Below, in pieces: positions 15,345-23,470 of a DNA stretch of 64,000 bases; positions within the stretch are counted from its first letter, which is position 1; every line of letters begins with the position of its first letter. The DNA comes from an uncultured Lachnospiraceae bacterium (GTDB taxonomy: Bacteria; Bacillota; Clostridia; Lachnospirales; Lachnospiraceae): NCBI GenBank assembly GCA_910589385.1, contig CAJUTU010000018.1:1-64000 (forward strand), written 5' to 3'. The notes beneath the pieces are model-generated. The model did no database searches and had not been told where the DNA came from. It saw nothing but the letters and a program-made list of their open reading frames with translations. A program made the translations under genes and the position numbers.

Positions 15345-16664
15345 TTATTTCATCTTGCTTCTCTCTGTCACTGAAACCACCGCAGAGAATTGATCCTCTG
15401 TGTGCTCCAGCAGCAGTGTCCCTTGATATTTCCTGATCGAAGCTTCCACACTTTCCAGGCCGATCCCGTGGGCGTCTTTATCACTTTTTATCGTATAGAA
15501 CCTGTCATTCCTTATAACCGGCTTTTTTTCCATACTGTTTACGATCTTCATGATAAAAAGATGCCCTATGGATTTTATAGATACAGAAATTTCTCTTTTC
15601 CCTATATCAACATAGTCGCAAGCCTCGACCGCGTTGTCCAGCAGATTGGACAAAATAGCGCACAGGTCATAATCCGACAGCGGCAGATCCGCCATACTGT
15701 CTATCTCCGTATGTACCTGTATCTCCTTTTCTCGTGCCTCCAGCAGCTTGATATTCAGGATCGTATCCAGCATTTTATTGCCTGACCAGCTCCTCTGGCT
15801 GATCACCTCCAACGGAGTCTCCAGTTTTCTGCCATACCGAATCGCTTCCTCATATTTTCCGTCTTCCAGATATCGCATCATCAGGTTTATGTGATTTTTA
15901 AAATCATGTGCCGTCTGTTCCAGCCTCTTTTGTTCTTCATACAACTTCTGATAGTTTTGCTCCATCAGTTTGTTTTTTGTATAGATTGTTTCTTCTCTTT
16001 CACGCCGGTTCGTAGCAGACACATAAATAAAGAACACGATAAAATGAATCACTCCCAACAGTAACGCCACGTAGGAACTATTGATCTGCACCTGGTTGAT
16101 CTCCCCTAAAAATAAATACTGGATCAGGCACAATCCAATATAACTGAGGATATCCAGGGCCACCAACAGCCTCCGGTTCTGGCGGGAATCCGAAAGCCTT
16201 CCTTTTATCTTTGGAAGCAAGGCATATGTCATGGTGAGCAATACAGCTCTGGCCGCAAGAAAAATAACCATGATCTCCGGCCGTTCGCTATGCAGGACTG
16301 TCCGCATCGGATAGCGTTCATTCCCACTGCCCATCAGCAGAAAACCGACCGCGTAATCCATATAGATATTAAGATGCTTTATCAGGATCGCGATTCCGCC
16401 CCGTATAAAATTGTGTCTGCCCGGGCTGCATTTAAACAACAGCATCAAAAACAAATCTGTCTGGATCCACACAAAACTATTATAGTAAAGGCGGCGGAGA
16501 TTTAATGTATTCAGTGCTATCATACCAACACATGCTGCCGTCAGAAAAGCCTTCTGCAGCCCCCCGTGCTCTTCCGCCTTTTCCTCTGGCAGCTCATACG
16601 CCAGATAGATACAAAAAATCAGGCTCAATGCCTCAATTCCGGTTAAGATCAATATTTTTATCAT
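15345..16664 (-). CDS. AgrC-like GHKL sensor histidine kinase
   Basis: A ~439-residue sensor with about six membrane segments in residues 1-205, then a cytoplasmic dimerisation and kinase part. The phospho-acceptor helix reads TAHDFKNHINLMMRYL. The ATP-binding domain shows LLDNAVEACD (N box) and HGIGLESVEASI (G box), typical of the GHKL/SPOB-like kinases that sense peptides in agr and plantaricin systems. The ATG at 16664 follows GGAGCTGG; an earlier in-frame start at 16691 is less supported. It ends 29 bases before the precursor gene. It probably senses an extracellular signal, perhaps the mature lanthipeptide, and phosphorylates the LytTR regulator encoded just upstream. Confidence 0.9.
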   Translation of the reverse strand: MIKILILTGIEALSLIFCIYLAYELPEEKAEEHGGLQKAFLTAACVGMIALNTLNLRRLYYNSFVWIQTDLFLMLLFKCSPGRHNFIRGGIAILIKHLNIYMDYAVGFLLMGSGNERYPMRTVLHSERPEIMVIFLAARAVLLTMTYALLPKIKGRLSDSRQNRRLLVALDILSYIGLCLIQYLFLGEINQVQINSSYVALLLGVIHFIVFFIYVSATNRREREETIYTKNKLMEQNYQKLYEEQKRLEQTAHDFKNHINLMMRYLEDGKYEEAIRYGRKLETPLEVISQRSWSGNKMLDTILNIKLLEAREKEIQVHTEIDSMADLPLSDYDLCAILSNLLDNAVEACDYVDIGKREISVSIKSIGHLFIMKIVNSMEKKPVIRNDRFYTIKSDKDAHGIGLESVEASIRKYQGTLLLEHTEDQFSAVVSVTERSKMK

Positions 16665-16762
16665 AATTCCAGCTCCAAGATTCCGCGTCACTATTCAAAA
16701 TCAACAAACAGCTTGATCATTCGCCTATTTGTCAAAAGCTGTCCGTCTCTTTGCCCTGTCCG

Positions 16763-17488
16763 CTATATCTGTCTGCTCCAGTATCTCGTGATCTCTTCCT
16801 TCACCTTCTTCAGAAAAGATCTGCTGGCATTCAAAACACTGCCGTTGGAAAGGGTGAGTTCATTCCTGTCCACTCCGTTGATATGTGGGATATTTACAAT
16901 GATCCCCCGCTCTATAAATACGAATTCCCCTTGCGGCAGTAATTTGTAAATATCATTGAGCGACGCTCTCTGCTTATATAACTTCTCCTTTGTTACAAAG
17001 ACCGCATTTTTCTCACTTTTATATATCCAGATAATATCCTTAAACCGGAATCTTTCCAGCCTGCTGCTCATAGAAATCGTATAGTATGCATCCTCTGGCT
17101 CTTCTGCTGTCCTGCGGAAAAACTTCTCCATAACCCGCGGAAGCCTCTCTGCCAGTTTTTCTTTCAAAATATACTGATAGGCATCTATCTCATAACTTTC
17201 CAAAGCAAATCTGGAAAATGAAGTCACAAAAATGATACAAACATCCGGATACTGCTTTCGGATTCCCCGGGCCAGTTCCATACCGTTCATCCCCGGCATT
17301 TCAATATCCAGGACATAGATATCGAAATAAGCGCCCGCCTGCAGTTCATACACCAGCACCTCAGCCATGGAAAAATTCATGCATTCTATTGATTTCTCGC
17401 ATTTCCCGGCAATAGATTGTAAAACAGCTTCAACCTTTTCCCTGTATTCCTGGCTGTCATCCACAATTGCTGCTTTATATTTCTGCAT
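16763..17488 (-). CDS. LytTR-family response regulator (AgrA/PlnC-like)
   Basis: A 241-residue two-domain regulator. The receiver domain spans ~1-125 with VDDSQEY, the phospho-Asp in IYVLDIEMPGMNGMEL and the switch region FVTSFSR. The LytTR DNA-binding domain spans ~135-235 (FRFKDIIWIYKSEKNAVFV, FVFIERGIIVNIPHIN, LTLSNGSVLNASRSF). LytTR proteins bind two direct repeats about 21 bp apart, exactly the arrangement at 18423-18458 upstream of this operon. It starts seven bases after the 196-aa gene and is followed by the partner kinase. Confidence 0.93.
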   Translation of the reverse strand: MQKYKAAIVDDSQEYREKVEAVLQSIAGKCEKSIECMNFSMAEVLVYELQAGAYFDIYVLDIEMPGMNGMELARGIRKQYPDVCIIFVTSFSRFALESYEIDAYQYILKEKLAERLPRVMEKFFRRTAEEPEDAYYTISMSSRLERFRFKDIIWIYKSEKNAVFVTKEKLYKQRASLNDIYKLLPQGEFVFIERGIIVNIPHINGVDRNELTLSNGSVLNASRSFLKKVKEEITRYWSRQI

Positions 17489-17495
17489 CCTTTGC

Positions 17496-18086
17496 TCACC
17501 TCGTGTTTTCGAACTCGTAATATTTCTGTTTATTCACATGGCAAAAATAACTGCCGTCCTGTTCCACTACCAGCTGATAAACATCCTTCTGTTCTGAATA
17601 CTTCTGCTTGGAATAGTAAAAATATTCTCCCTGCTCCTTGTTTTTAATTTTCTCCATAATATCATTGATCACTTCTTTTTTTGTGTTGGAATGATATTTA
17701 GGATTCCATCTGCCAAGTACAGAGTCGATCTTGGTTCTGTTTAATTTCAGCTTCTGTGCAAAACGCCGCTTAAAAGAGAGCACCTCATCCTCCGTCAGCC
17801 CTGCCGCCTCAAATACCTGCTCAAATAATTCTGCATGGCTTTCGTATGAAAACCCCAGTTCAATATAAACCTGGATAAAAAGGACTGCCTTTTTTAGCAT
17901 GGCGGCCTCTTTTGGCAGATCTGCTTCCGCATTTTGTAGATCTTCTCTTCCTTTTCGCCAGGCAGTGCAGCTTTCCATCAGATACCGGATACTGCATATG
18001 ATCACCTCCTGCGGATCCAGGCCGCTTAGCTGGAGATTCGCCAGAGCAAGCCTGGTACTTTCTACGATCAACTTTTCCTTATCCAT
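17496..18086 (-). CDS. Conserved hypothetical protein, first gene of the lanthipeptide operon
   Basis: A 196-residue soluble protein with no signal peptide or membrane segment. It is rich in helix-forming and charged residues and has an aromatic-rich C-terminus (EYFYYSKQKYSEQKDVYQL, then FCHVNKQKYYEFENTR). I do not recognise a family. The start at 18086 is backed by GGAAGGGGG. It is the promoter-proximal gene, seven bases before the response regulator, so it is co-expressed with the two-component system. The middle part (FKRRFAQKLKLNRTKIDSVLG) could be a helix-turn-helix-like region, which would make it a regulator, but that is weak. Confidence 0.7.
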   Translation of the reverse strand: MDKEKLIVESTRLALANLQLSGLDPQEVIICSIRYLMESCTAWRKGREDLQNAEADLPKEAAMLKKAVLFIQVYIELGFSYESHAELFEQVFEAAGLTEDEVLSFKRRFAQKLKLNRTKIDSVLGRWNPKYHSNTKKEVINDIMEKIKNKEQGEYFYYSKQKYSEQKDVYQLVVEQDGSYFCHVNKQKYYEFENTR

Positions 18087-18390
18087 CCATACCCCCTTCC
18101 TATGCCAGGCACTCCCGAAAATCTCTTACATCCATTCTTTTGCCCGAGCGCTCCCAGGAAGCCCCCTTGCATTGACTTTTTTGGCGAAGGAACTTCCTGT
18201 GGACACTCTGGCTGAAGTTCGAGAATACCCATGCCGTCATATTCTATACATCCGGCCTGTCCGAAAACGTCCTTACGCACGAGGCTGAAGGAGTCACACA
18301 TTGTGGCTGTGCATTCGGGAGGAACGCAAAGTTATTTTGGAACAGTACGTTGCTGGATACTGCTCTGAAACGTACCTGCCGGATACTTTT
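18087..18390 (-). other. Long leader of the lanthipeptide operon, no supported gene
   Basis: About 300 bases lie between the predicted start of transcription (~18384) and the first gene. A GTACGTT/AACGTAC hairpin lies near the 5' end, together with two GTATCC[GA]GCA repeats. A 77-codon ORF (18301 to 18068) has no ribosome site. The stretch is more GC-rich than the flanking promoter DNA and could be a structured leader or a dispersed repeat; neither can be shown here. Confidence 0.4.
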
Positions 18391-18458
18391 AATATAGCAC
18401 ATTTTTCAGAAATAAAAAGAGGTTGTCCGTAATCCGTCGTTTTTTGTCCGTAATCCGT
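18391..18458 (-). promoter_or_regulatory. LytTR-type regulated promoter with tandem 15-bp repeats
   Basis: TTGTCCGTAATCCGT occurs identically at 18423-18437 and 18444-18458 (21 bp start to start, two helical turns). Downstream on the minus strand are a poor -35 region and TATATT (18391-18396) preceded by TGTGC. This matches the classic layout of PlnC/AgrA-type activated promoters, with the proximal repeat abutting the -35. Confidence 0.8.
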
Positions 18459-18561
18459 TACAAAGCATTTTTTTCTGTTGCATTTTTATCCGGAAGATGT
18501 AATGATATAGGAAATGGCAGAAGTATCACGTTATAAATTTCTGATCGGAGGAATATAAATC

Positions 18562-19452
18562 ATGAAAATTTTGAATTTTGGCTCTTTAAATCTGGACTAC
18601 ACTTATCAGGTGGCCCATATCGTATTACAAGGCGAGACCATTACATCTTCCGGACTGGCTATCCATCCTGGCGGAAAGGGACTGAACCAGTCCATTGCCC
18701 TTGCACGGGCAGGGGCAGCGGTCTCACACGCCGGGCAGATTGGAGAAGACGGCGTAATGCTCAAAAAAATCTGCGCGCAGAACGGGGTAGATACAACATT
18801 TATTGAAACCGTTCCAACCCGGTCAGGGAATGCGATCATCCAAGTAGATGAACATGGACAAAACAGTATCATTCTTTTTCCAGGCGCAAACCGGGCAATA
18901 ACCAGGCCGATGGTTGACAAAGTATTCGAAACATTTGGAAAAGAGGATTGTCTTTTGGTCCAGAATGAGATCAGCTGCCTGCCTTACATCATTGATAAAG
19001 CATGGGAAAAAGGACTGAAGATCATTATGAATCCCTCACCTATGGATAGCCGGATCTATGAATGCGATCTGACAAAAGTTTCTATGTTTATTTTAAATGA
19101 AGTTGAGGGCGCACAGATGACTGGAAAGAAAGAGGCTTCCGATATATTGGATAGGATGCGGGATTTATTCCCTGATGCTGAGGTTGTGCTGACACTTGGT
19201 TCTGAAGGTTCTGTTTATTGCAGCCAGGATATCCTTTTACGCCAGGAGATCTTCCCTGCTGAGATCCGTGACACTACCGGTGCCGGAGATACGTTTACAG
19301 GTTTTTTCATCGCAGAATATCTGGAAAGCCGCGACCCGAAAAAAGCGCTTGAAACAGCAAGCCGTGCTGCTTCGATTGCCGTATCCCGTGAAGGAGCAGC
19401 AGGCTCCGTACCCACAATGAAAGAAGTAAAAAGCTGGCATAAGGAAGTATGA
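18562..19452 (+). CDS. PfkB-family carbohydrate kinase, ribokinase-like
   Basis: A 296-residue sugar kinase. The N-terminal PfkB signature is HPGGKGLNQSIALARAGA, and the C-terminal ATP/catalytic signature is IRDTTGAGDTFTGFFIAEYL with the catalytic Asp in GAGD. Length and motifs fit ribokinase (ribose + ATP to ribose 5-phosphate), but the PfkB family has many substrates. A strong ribosome site (GGAGG) precedes it. It stands alone on the plus strand between the divergent lanthipeptide operon and a terminator at 19488-19540. Confidence 0.85.
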   Translation: MKILNFGSLNLDYTYQVAHIVLQGETITSSGLAIHPGGKGLNQSIALARAGAAVSHAGQIGEDGVMLKKICAQNGVDTTFIETVPTRSGNAIIQVDEHGQNSIILFPGANRAITRPMVDKVFETFGKEDCLLVQNEISCLPYIIDKAWEKGLKIIMNPSPMDSRIYECDLTKVSMFILNEVEGAQMTGKKEASDILDRMRDLFPDAEVVLTLGSEGSVYCSQDILLRQEIFPAEIRDTTGAGDTFTGFFIAEYLESRDPKKALETASRAASIAVSREGAAGSVPTMKEVKSWHKEV

Positions 19453-19487
19453 CCGCATCCAGGCCAGCTTCCTTAAAACAGTAAAAA

Positions 19488-19536
19488 ACCAGGTTTCTAT
19501 TAAGACTTTACTGCCCTGTAGAAACCTGGTATTTTT
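19488..19536. terminator. Bidirectional terminator
   Basis: ACCAGGTTTCTA (19488-19499) pairs with TAGAAACCTGGT (19519-19530) and is followed by ATTTTT. The minus-strand side has a run of six T, so it can end both the kinase gene and the TRAP/aro operon. Confidence 0.9.
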
Positions 19537-19566
19537 AACAGTTCCGTATATTCTTTAACACAGCCA

Positions 19567-20628
19567 TCAATCCTGTACATCCTGTAAATATTTTTCAACG
19601 ATTTCTTCCGAAACATTCTCCCTGATTTCTTGATATACCGGCTGTGAACGTTCGGCTAATTGCTGATGCAGTTCATCAGACAATGTGATCACCTGGGTTC
19701 CGCTTTCCTCAATCGTCTCAACTCTTTCGGAAATCCTTTCGTCGGATGCTTTCCGGGAATACTCCTTTGCAATCTCTCCGGCTTCCAGCAAAATCTCCTG
19801 TTCCTCGTCGGACAGACTCTGAAAAAATCCTTCGCTGACAATGAGCGACAATAAATGGGGCAGATGATTCGTCTCCACCACATAATCCTGCTGCTCATAC
19901 AGCCGGTTTGAAACAATCACCTCGTAAGGGTTCTCCTGAGCGTCAATGGTATTTTGCTGCAGGCCGATATAGACCTCACTGAAACTCATAGGGGTCGGGT
20001 TGGCTTCCAGAGCCTTCCAGAAATCCATATGGTAGCTGTTTTCCATGGTCCGGATCTTCTGACCTTTAAAATCTGTGACAGACTCCACATTTTTGTTCGT
20101 AGACATCACCCGGAATCCCTGGTCGGAATACCCCAGCAGTTCGTAACCTGCATCCCGATACTTCTGCCCCATCAGTTCAAAAAATACCGTGTCGTCCACT
20201 GCATCCCTTACCTCTTCCAGATTATCGTAAGCACAAGGCGCGTCAAAGACAGCCGTGTCCGGGATAAAATTGACCTGCGGCGCCGTATTCTGTACCACAA
20301 ATGGGATATCCCCGTCATAGCAGCTTTCCAAAAGCTCCCGGTCGCCGCCAAGCACACTGTTAGGATAGACCTGGATCTTCATCCTGCCGCCGCTGAGACG
20401 CAAGACCTCTTCTGCAAATTTTTCTGCATAGATCTGGGTCACCGTATCCTCCGGACTGGCTGTAGCCAGAGGCCACGCGTACCGCTGTTCCTCTTCCCCT
20501 TCCTGCCCTGCGCAGCCTGACAGGCCGAGCAGTAACAGGCATGCCATACAGACAGCCTTCCAATGACAGCTTTTTTGTATACGGAATATCGCTAAATTCC
20601 TGTCTACGGTATCTCTCATTTTCCTCAT
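19567..20628 (-). CDS. dctP: TRAP transporter solute-binding lipoprotein DctP
   Basis: A ~353-residue extracytoplasmic substrate-binding protein of a tripartite periplasmic transporter, anchored as a lipoprotein (LLLLGLSGC lipobox). The DctP fold is recognisable from YAEKFAEEVLRLSGGRMKIQVYP and from FSEVYIGLQQNTIDAQENPYEVI; the conserved Arg that binds carboxylate ligands lies in FRVMSTNKNVE. TRAP systems import carboxylates with Na+. The operon also encodes AroD and AroE, so shikimate, quinate or a related hydroaromatic acid is the likely ligand. The start at 20628 is preferred over 20655 because GAGAGG lies inside the longer reading. Confidence 0.93.
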   Translation of the reverse strand: MRKMRDTVDRNLAIFRIQKSCHWKAVCMACLLLLGLSGCAGQEGEEEQRYAWPLATASPEDTVTQIYAEKFAEEVLRLSGGRMKIQVYPNSVLGGDRELLESCYDGDIPFVVQNTAPQVNFIPDTAVFDAPCAYDNLEEVRDAVDDTVFFELMGQKYRDAGYELLGYSDQGFRVMSTNKNVESVTDFKGQKIRTMENSYHMDFWKALEANPTPMSFSEVYIGLQQNTIDAQENPYEVIVSNRLYEQQDYVVETNHLPHLLSLIVSEGFFQSLSDEEQEILLEAGEIAKEYSRKASDERISERVETIEESGTQVITLSDELHQQLAERSQPVYQEIRENVSEEIVEKYLQDVQD

Positions 20629-20747
20629 AATTTTATGTTTTCCTCTCACTTGCATCTACTGCCTGCTGCCTTGGGAAGGATACCCAAAGGGCATTCTCAA
20701 TCACTTTTCTCTTTCCTGACATTTACATATACTGTTTTTCTATGCGT

Positions 20748-22040
20748 CTATCGTATCAATGCCAGACTGATTCCCGGCACAAATGTGATCAAAAGCAGAG
20801 CGGCCAGGAAATACACGATCATCGGCATTGCTTTTTTTGCAATATCCATCACTGGGATATCCACCAGCGAGCTTGCCACAAACAGGTTGACCCCGATCGG
20901 CGGCGTCACAAACCCGATTGCAAGGTTCACTACCATGATGATACCGAACTGGATTGGATCCATTCCAATCTGTGTCACAATCGGGAGCAGGATCGGCGTC
21001 AGGATCAGGATTGCCGGTGTGGTATCCATCACCATGCCCACCAGAAGTAAAAATGCGTTGATCACAAGCAGCAGTACCACAGGATTTGTAAAATGCGCCA
21101 GGATCCATCCGCTGATCGTCTGGGGCACCTGCATCAGGGTCAGTACTCTGGAGAATGCCACCGACGTAGCCAGGATGAATAAAATCGGAGCAAATGTCCG
21201 GATAGCCTCCACCATCATTTTCCAGAGATCTTTTGCCTGTATGCTCTTATAGACAAACATACTCACGATCAAAGCATAGAAAACAGAGATGACCGCAGCC
21301 TCCGTAGGGGACGCCACGCCGGAATAGATGCATCCCAGGATGATCACCGGGCTGAGGAGTGCAAAAAAACTTTCCTTCAATACCGTCAGAATTCCTTTTT
21401 TATGAAGTTTTCCCACTACCTGGCAGATCTTTTCCTTATCCTCACCATTCTTTTTACAGTAGTAAACCGCATAGACCATCAGCATCGCCCCAATTAGCAA
21501 TCCGGGAATGATCCCTGCCAGAAACAGGTCGCTGACTGACGCCCCGGACGCCATTCCATACATGATAAACGGGATACTGGGCGGTATGATCACGCCCAGC
21601 CCGCCTGCCACCGCAACCACCGCCGTGGCAAACTTTTTATCATACCCTAATTCCAGAAGGATTGGGATCGTCATGCTGCCAACCGCGGCTACCGTAGCCG
21701 GAGCAGAACCGGAGATTGCCCCATAGAACAGGCAGGTCACAATGACCGCGCATGGCATCCCGGCCGTCCACTTTCCCATAAAAAATGCAAACACATCAAA
21801 CAGCTTTTTCGAAATGCCGCCCTTTGCCATAATGATACCGGACAAGACGAACATGGGCACTGCCAGCAGCGGAAAGCTGTCCAATCCGCCCAGCATAGAG
21901 CGGATCACATAGGTCGCGCTTGCTGTAAAAGAAGGGTCAAAAGCGCCCGGCAGCACTGATACGATCCCTAAGGAGATGGACACCGGGATGGCGATCACCA
22001 GACATACCACAAAGATCAAGAATACAACTGCTACCGGCAT
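20748..22040 (-). CDS. dctM: TRAP transporter large permease DctM
   Basis: A 430-residue integral membrane protein of the DctM/ion-transporter superfamily, with about 12 membrane segments. It has the family patterns FPLLAVPMFVLSGIIMAKGGIS, GSAPATVAAVGSMTIP and VVNLAIGFVTPPIGVNLFVA. It works with the small permease (overlapping by 10 bases) and the lipoprotein DctP. Confidence 0.95.
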   Translation of the reverse strand: MPVAVVFLIFVVCLVIAIPVSISLGIVSVLPGAFDPSFTASATYVIRSMLGGLDSFPLLAVPMFVLSGIIMAKGGISKKLFDVFAFFMGKWTAGMPCAVIVTCLFYGAISGSAPATVAAVGSMTIPILLELGYDKKFATAVVAVAGGLGVIIPPSIPFIMYGMASGASVSDLFLAGIIPGLLIGAMLMVYAVYYCKKNGEDKEKICQVVGKLHKKGILTVLKESFFALLSPVIILGCIYSGVASPTEAAVISVFYALIVSMFVYKSIQAKDLWKMMVEAIRTFAPILFILATSVAFSRVLTLMQVPQTISGWILAHFTNPVVLLLVINAFLLLVGMVMDTTPAILILTPILLPIVTQIGMDPIQFGIIMVVNLAIGFVTPPIGVNLFVASSLVDIPVMDIAKKAMPMIVYFLAALLLITFVPGISLALIR

Positions 22041-22633
22041 GATGCTCCCCCTTCCTTATCCGCTTTTTCATCCTGTACATTTTTTACAAACCCGGACTCT
22101 ACATCCGGGTCTTTCACTTTTTCCGTATATTTCTGGTCTTTGCCAAGCATGACATTCCATTCAATCCACCATCTCTGCGCCACCCGAAATGCCACCAGCG
22201 CAAAGCTGAACAAGGGCGCCGCCTGCACATAGTACATGGGCAGGTTCAAAGCCGGGCTTGTCTGTCCGCTGTGTATGGCTGACAGGAAGAACCGCCACGC
22301 AAAGGGCAGCAGATACAGGAATAAGACCAGTTCAAAGGTGTGGTTCACCATCTTAAAGGCAGCTTTTCCTCTTCTTGGAAAGACTGCCACAAACTGCTCG
22401 ATCTTAATAGAGATACATTTCTTTGTACAATAACTGACGCTTAAGAATCCTGCCCAGATAAAGATGTACCGGGTCAGCTCCTCGGACCATGACAGCGACG
22501 TTCCCAGCACATAGCGCGAAAACACCTGCACCCCCATGATCAGCGTCATTGCCCCTAAAAAGACCACCATCAAAAATTCTTCCAAATTTTCATTGAGCCA
22601 GCACAGGACCCGCTTTACAGAGCCGCCTTTCAT
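22031..22633 (-). CDS. dctQ: TRAP transporter small permease DctQ
   Basis: A 200-residue protein with four membrane segments, starting LEEFLMVVFLGAMTLIMGVQVFSRYV and followed by the DctQ hallmark SWSEELTRYIFIWAGFLSVSYCTKK. The C-terminal ~40 residues are a charged tail longer than usual. Its start overlaps the aroD stop by four bases (ATGA) and its end overlaps dctM, so the transporter genes are translationally linked to aroD. Confidence 0.94.
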   Translation of the reverse strand: MKGGSVKRVLCWLNENLEEFLMVVFLGAMTLIMGVQVFSRYVLGTSLSWSEELTRYIFIWAGFLSVSYCTKKCISIKIEQFVAVFPRRGKAAFKMVNHTFELVLFLYLLPFAWRFFLSAIHSGQTSPALNLPMYYVQAAPLFSFALVAFRVAQRWWIEWNVMLGKDQKYTEKVKDPDVESGFVKNVQDEKADKEGGASCR

Positions 22634-23391
22634 AAGCTTTTATGAAGCAGGCCCAGCACGGTCTCCAGATCATGGACTCCCATCTGCCCTGGAGCAGATG
22701 CTTTCTTCGCAGCGCCAAAAGTCAGCGCTGAGCCGAACACCTCTCCGCAGAGACGGCTGATAACGCCGGTTCCCGCCATGGACATGGTAATGATCGGACG
22801 GTCCGCATGTTCCCGCGTCATTTCTTCCGTAGCCGCAAGCAGCGTGATCACATCCTTTTTACTCTGAGGCATGACCGCGATCTTCGGGATATCTGCTCCC
22901 AGCTCCTGCATTTTACAAAGCCGGCCTACGATGTCCGCCTGCTCCGGCGTCTTGTCAAAATCATGGTTGGATGCCACGACCTTTACACCCACTTTATGGA
23001 CTGCTTCGATGATGTCCTTTACCACTTCGTCTCCGGTAAATGCTTCCACATCCACCAGATCTACATTCCCTGTTTCTGCAGCAGCCTTGTTGAGCGCTGC
23101 GTAAACGTCCGGCTCAATGGCCTTTTCGCCGCCTTCCTTGGAGGTACGGAATGTAAACAGAAGGGGCGTATCCTTCAATACCATGCGCAGCTCCACAAGG
23201 ACTTCCTTCACTTTCTCTATCTCGAATACATGCTCGAACCAGTCTGCACGCCACTCTACTACATCCACCGGAATGGACTCAAATGTCTTTGCTTCATTGA
23301 TGATATCTTCTTTCGTAACCCCAACGATCGGCACACAGATTTTCGGGATTCCTTCACCTATTTTCACATTTCTTACTACTACCGGGTTCAT
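22630..23391 (-). CDS. aroD: Type I 3-dehydroquinate dehydratase
   Basis: A 253-residue enzyme interconverting 3-dehydroquinate and 3-dehydroshikimate. Type I features are visible: VEWRADWFE near residue 46, the catalytic His in SNHDF, the Schiff-base Lys in KIAVMPQSK and the C-terminal SMAGTGVISRLCGEVFGS. It sits between TRAP genes and an MFS gene rather than with other biosynthetic aro genes, which points to a catabolic or salvage role for imported quinate or shikimate. It has a strong ribosome site (AGGAGG). Confidence 0.96.
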   Translation of the reverse strand: MNPVVVRNVKIGEGIPKICVPIVGVTKEDIINEAKTFESIPVDVVEWRADWFEHVFEIEKVKEVLVELRMVLKDTPLLFTFRTSKEGGEKAIEPDVYAALNKAAAETGNVDLVDVEAFTGDEVVKDIIEAVHKVGVKVVASNHDFDKTPEQADIVGRLCKMQELGADIPKIAVMPQSKKDVITLLAATEEMTREHADRPIITMSMAGTGVISRLCGEVFGSALTFGAAKKASAPGQMGVHDLETVLGLLHKSL

Positions 23392-23470
23392 CTGTATTTC
23401 CTCCTAACTCTATATTTGAACGCTTCTCCTCTTTACTATAATAACGTGTCTGTCAAGAGGCCTCCTGTCA

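Noticed and set aside
17899..18288. 129-codon plus-strand ORF opposite the 196-aa gene
   Set aside because: It is antisense to a gene with good start signals and has low-complexity composition typical of a shadow frame.
18068..18301. 77-codon minus-strand ORF in the lanthipeptide operon leader, possible signal peptide gene
   Set aside because: It has no ribosome site, no hydrophobic or double-glycine leader features, and overlaps the well-supported start of the 196-aa gene.
20635..21252. 205-codon plus-strand ORF over dctM/dctP
   Set aside because: It is antisense to clear TRAP permease coding sequence, with no ribosome site or known motif.
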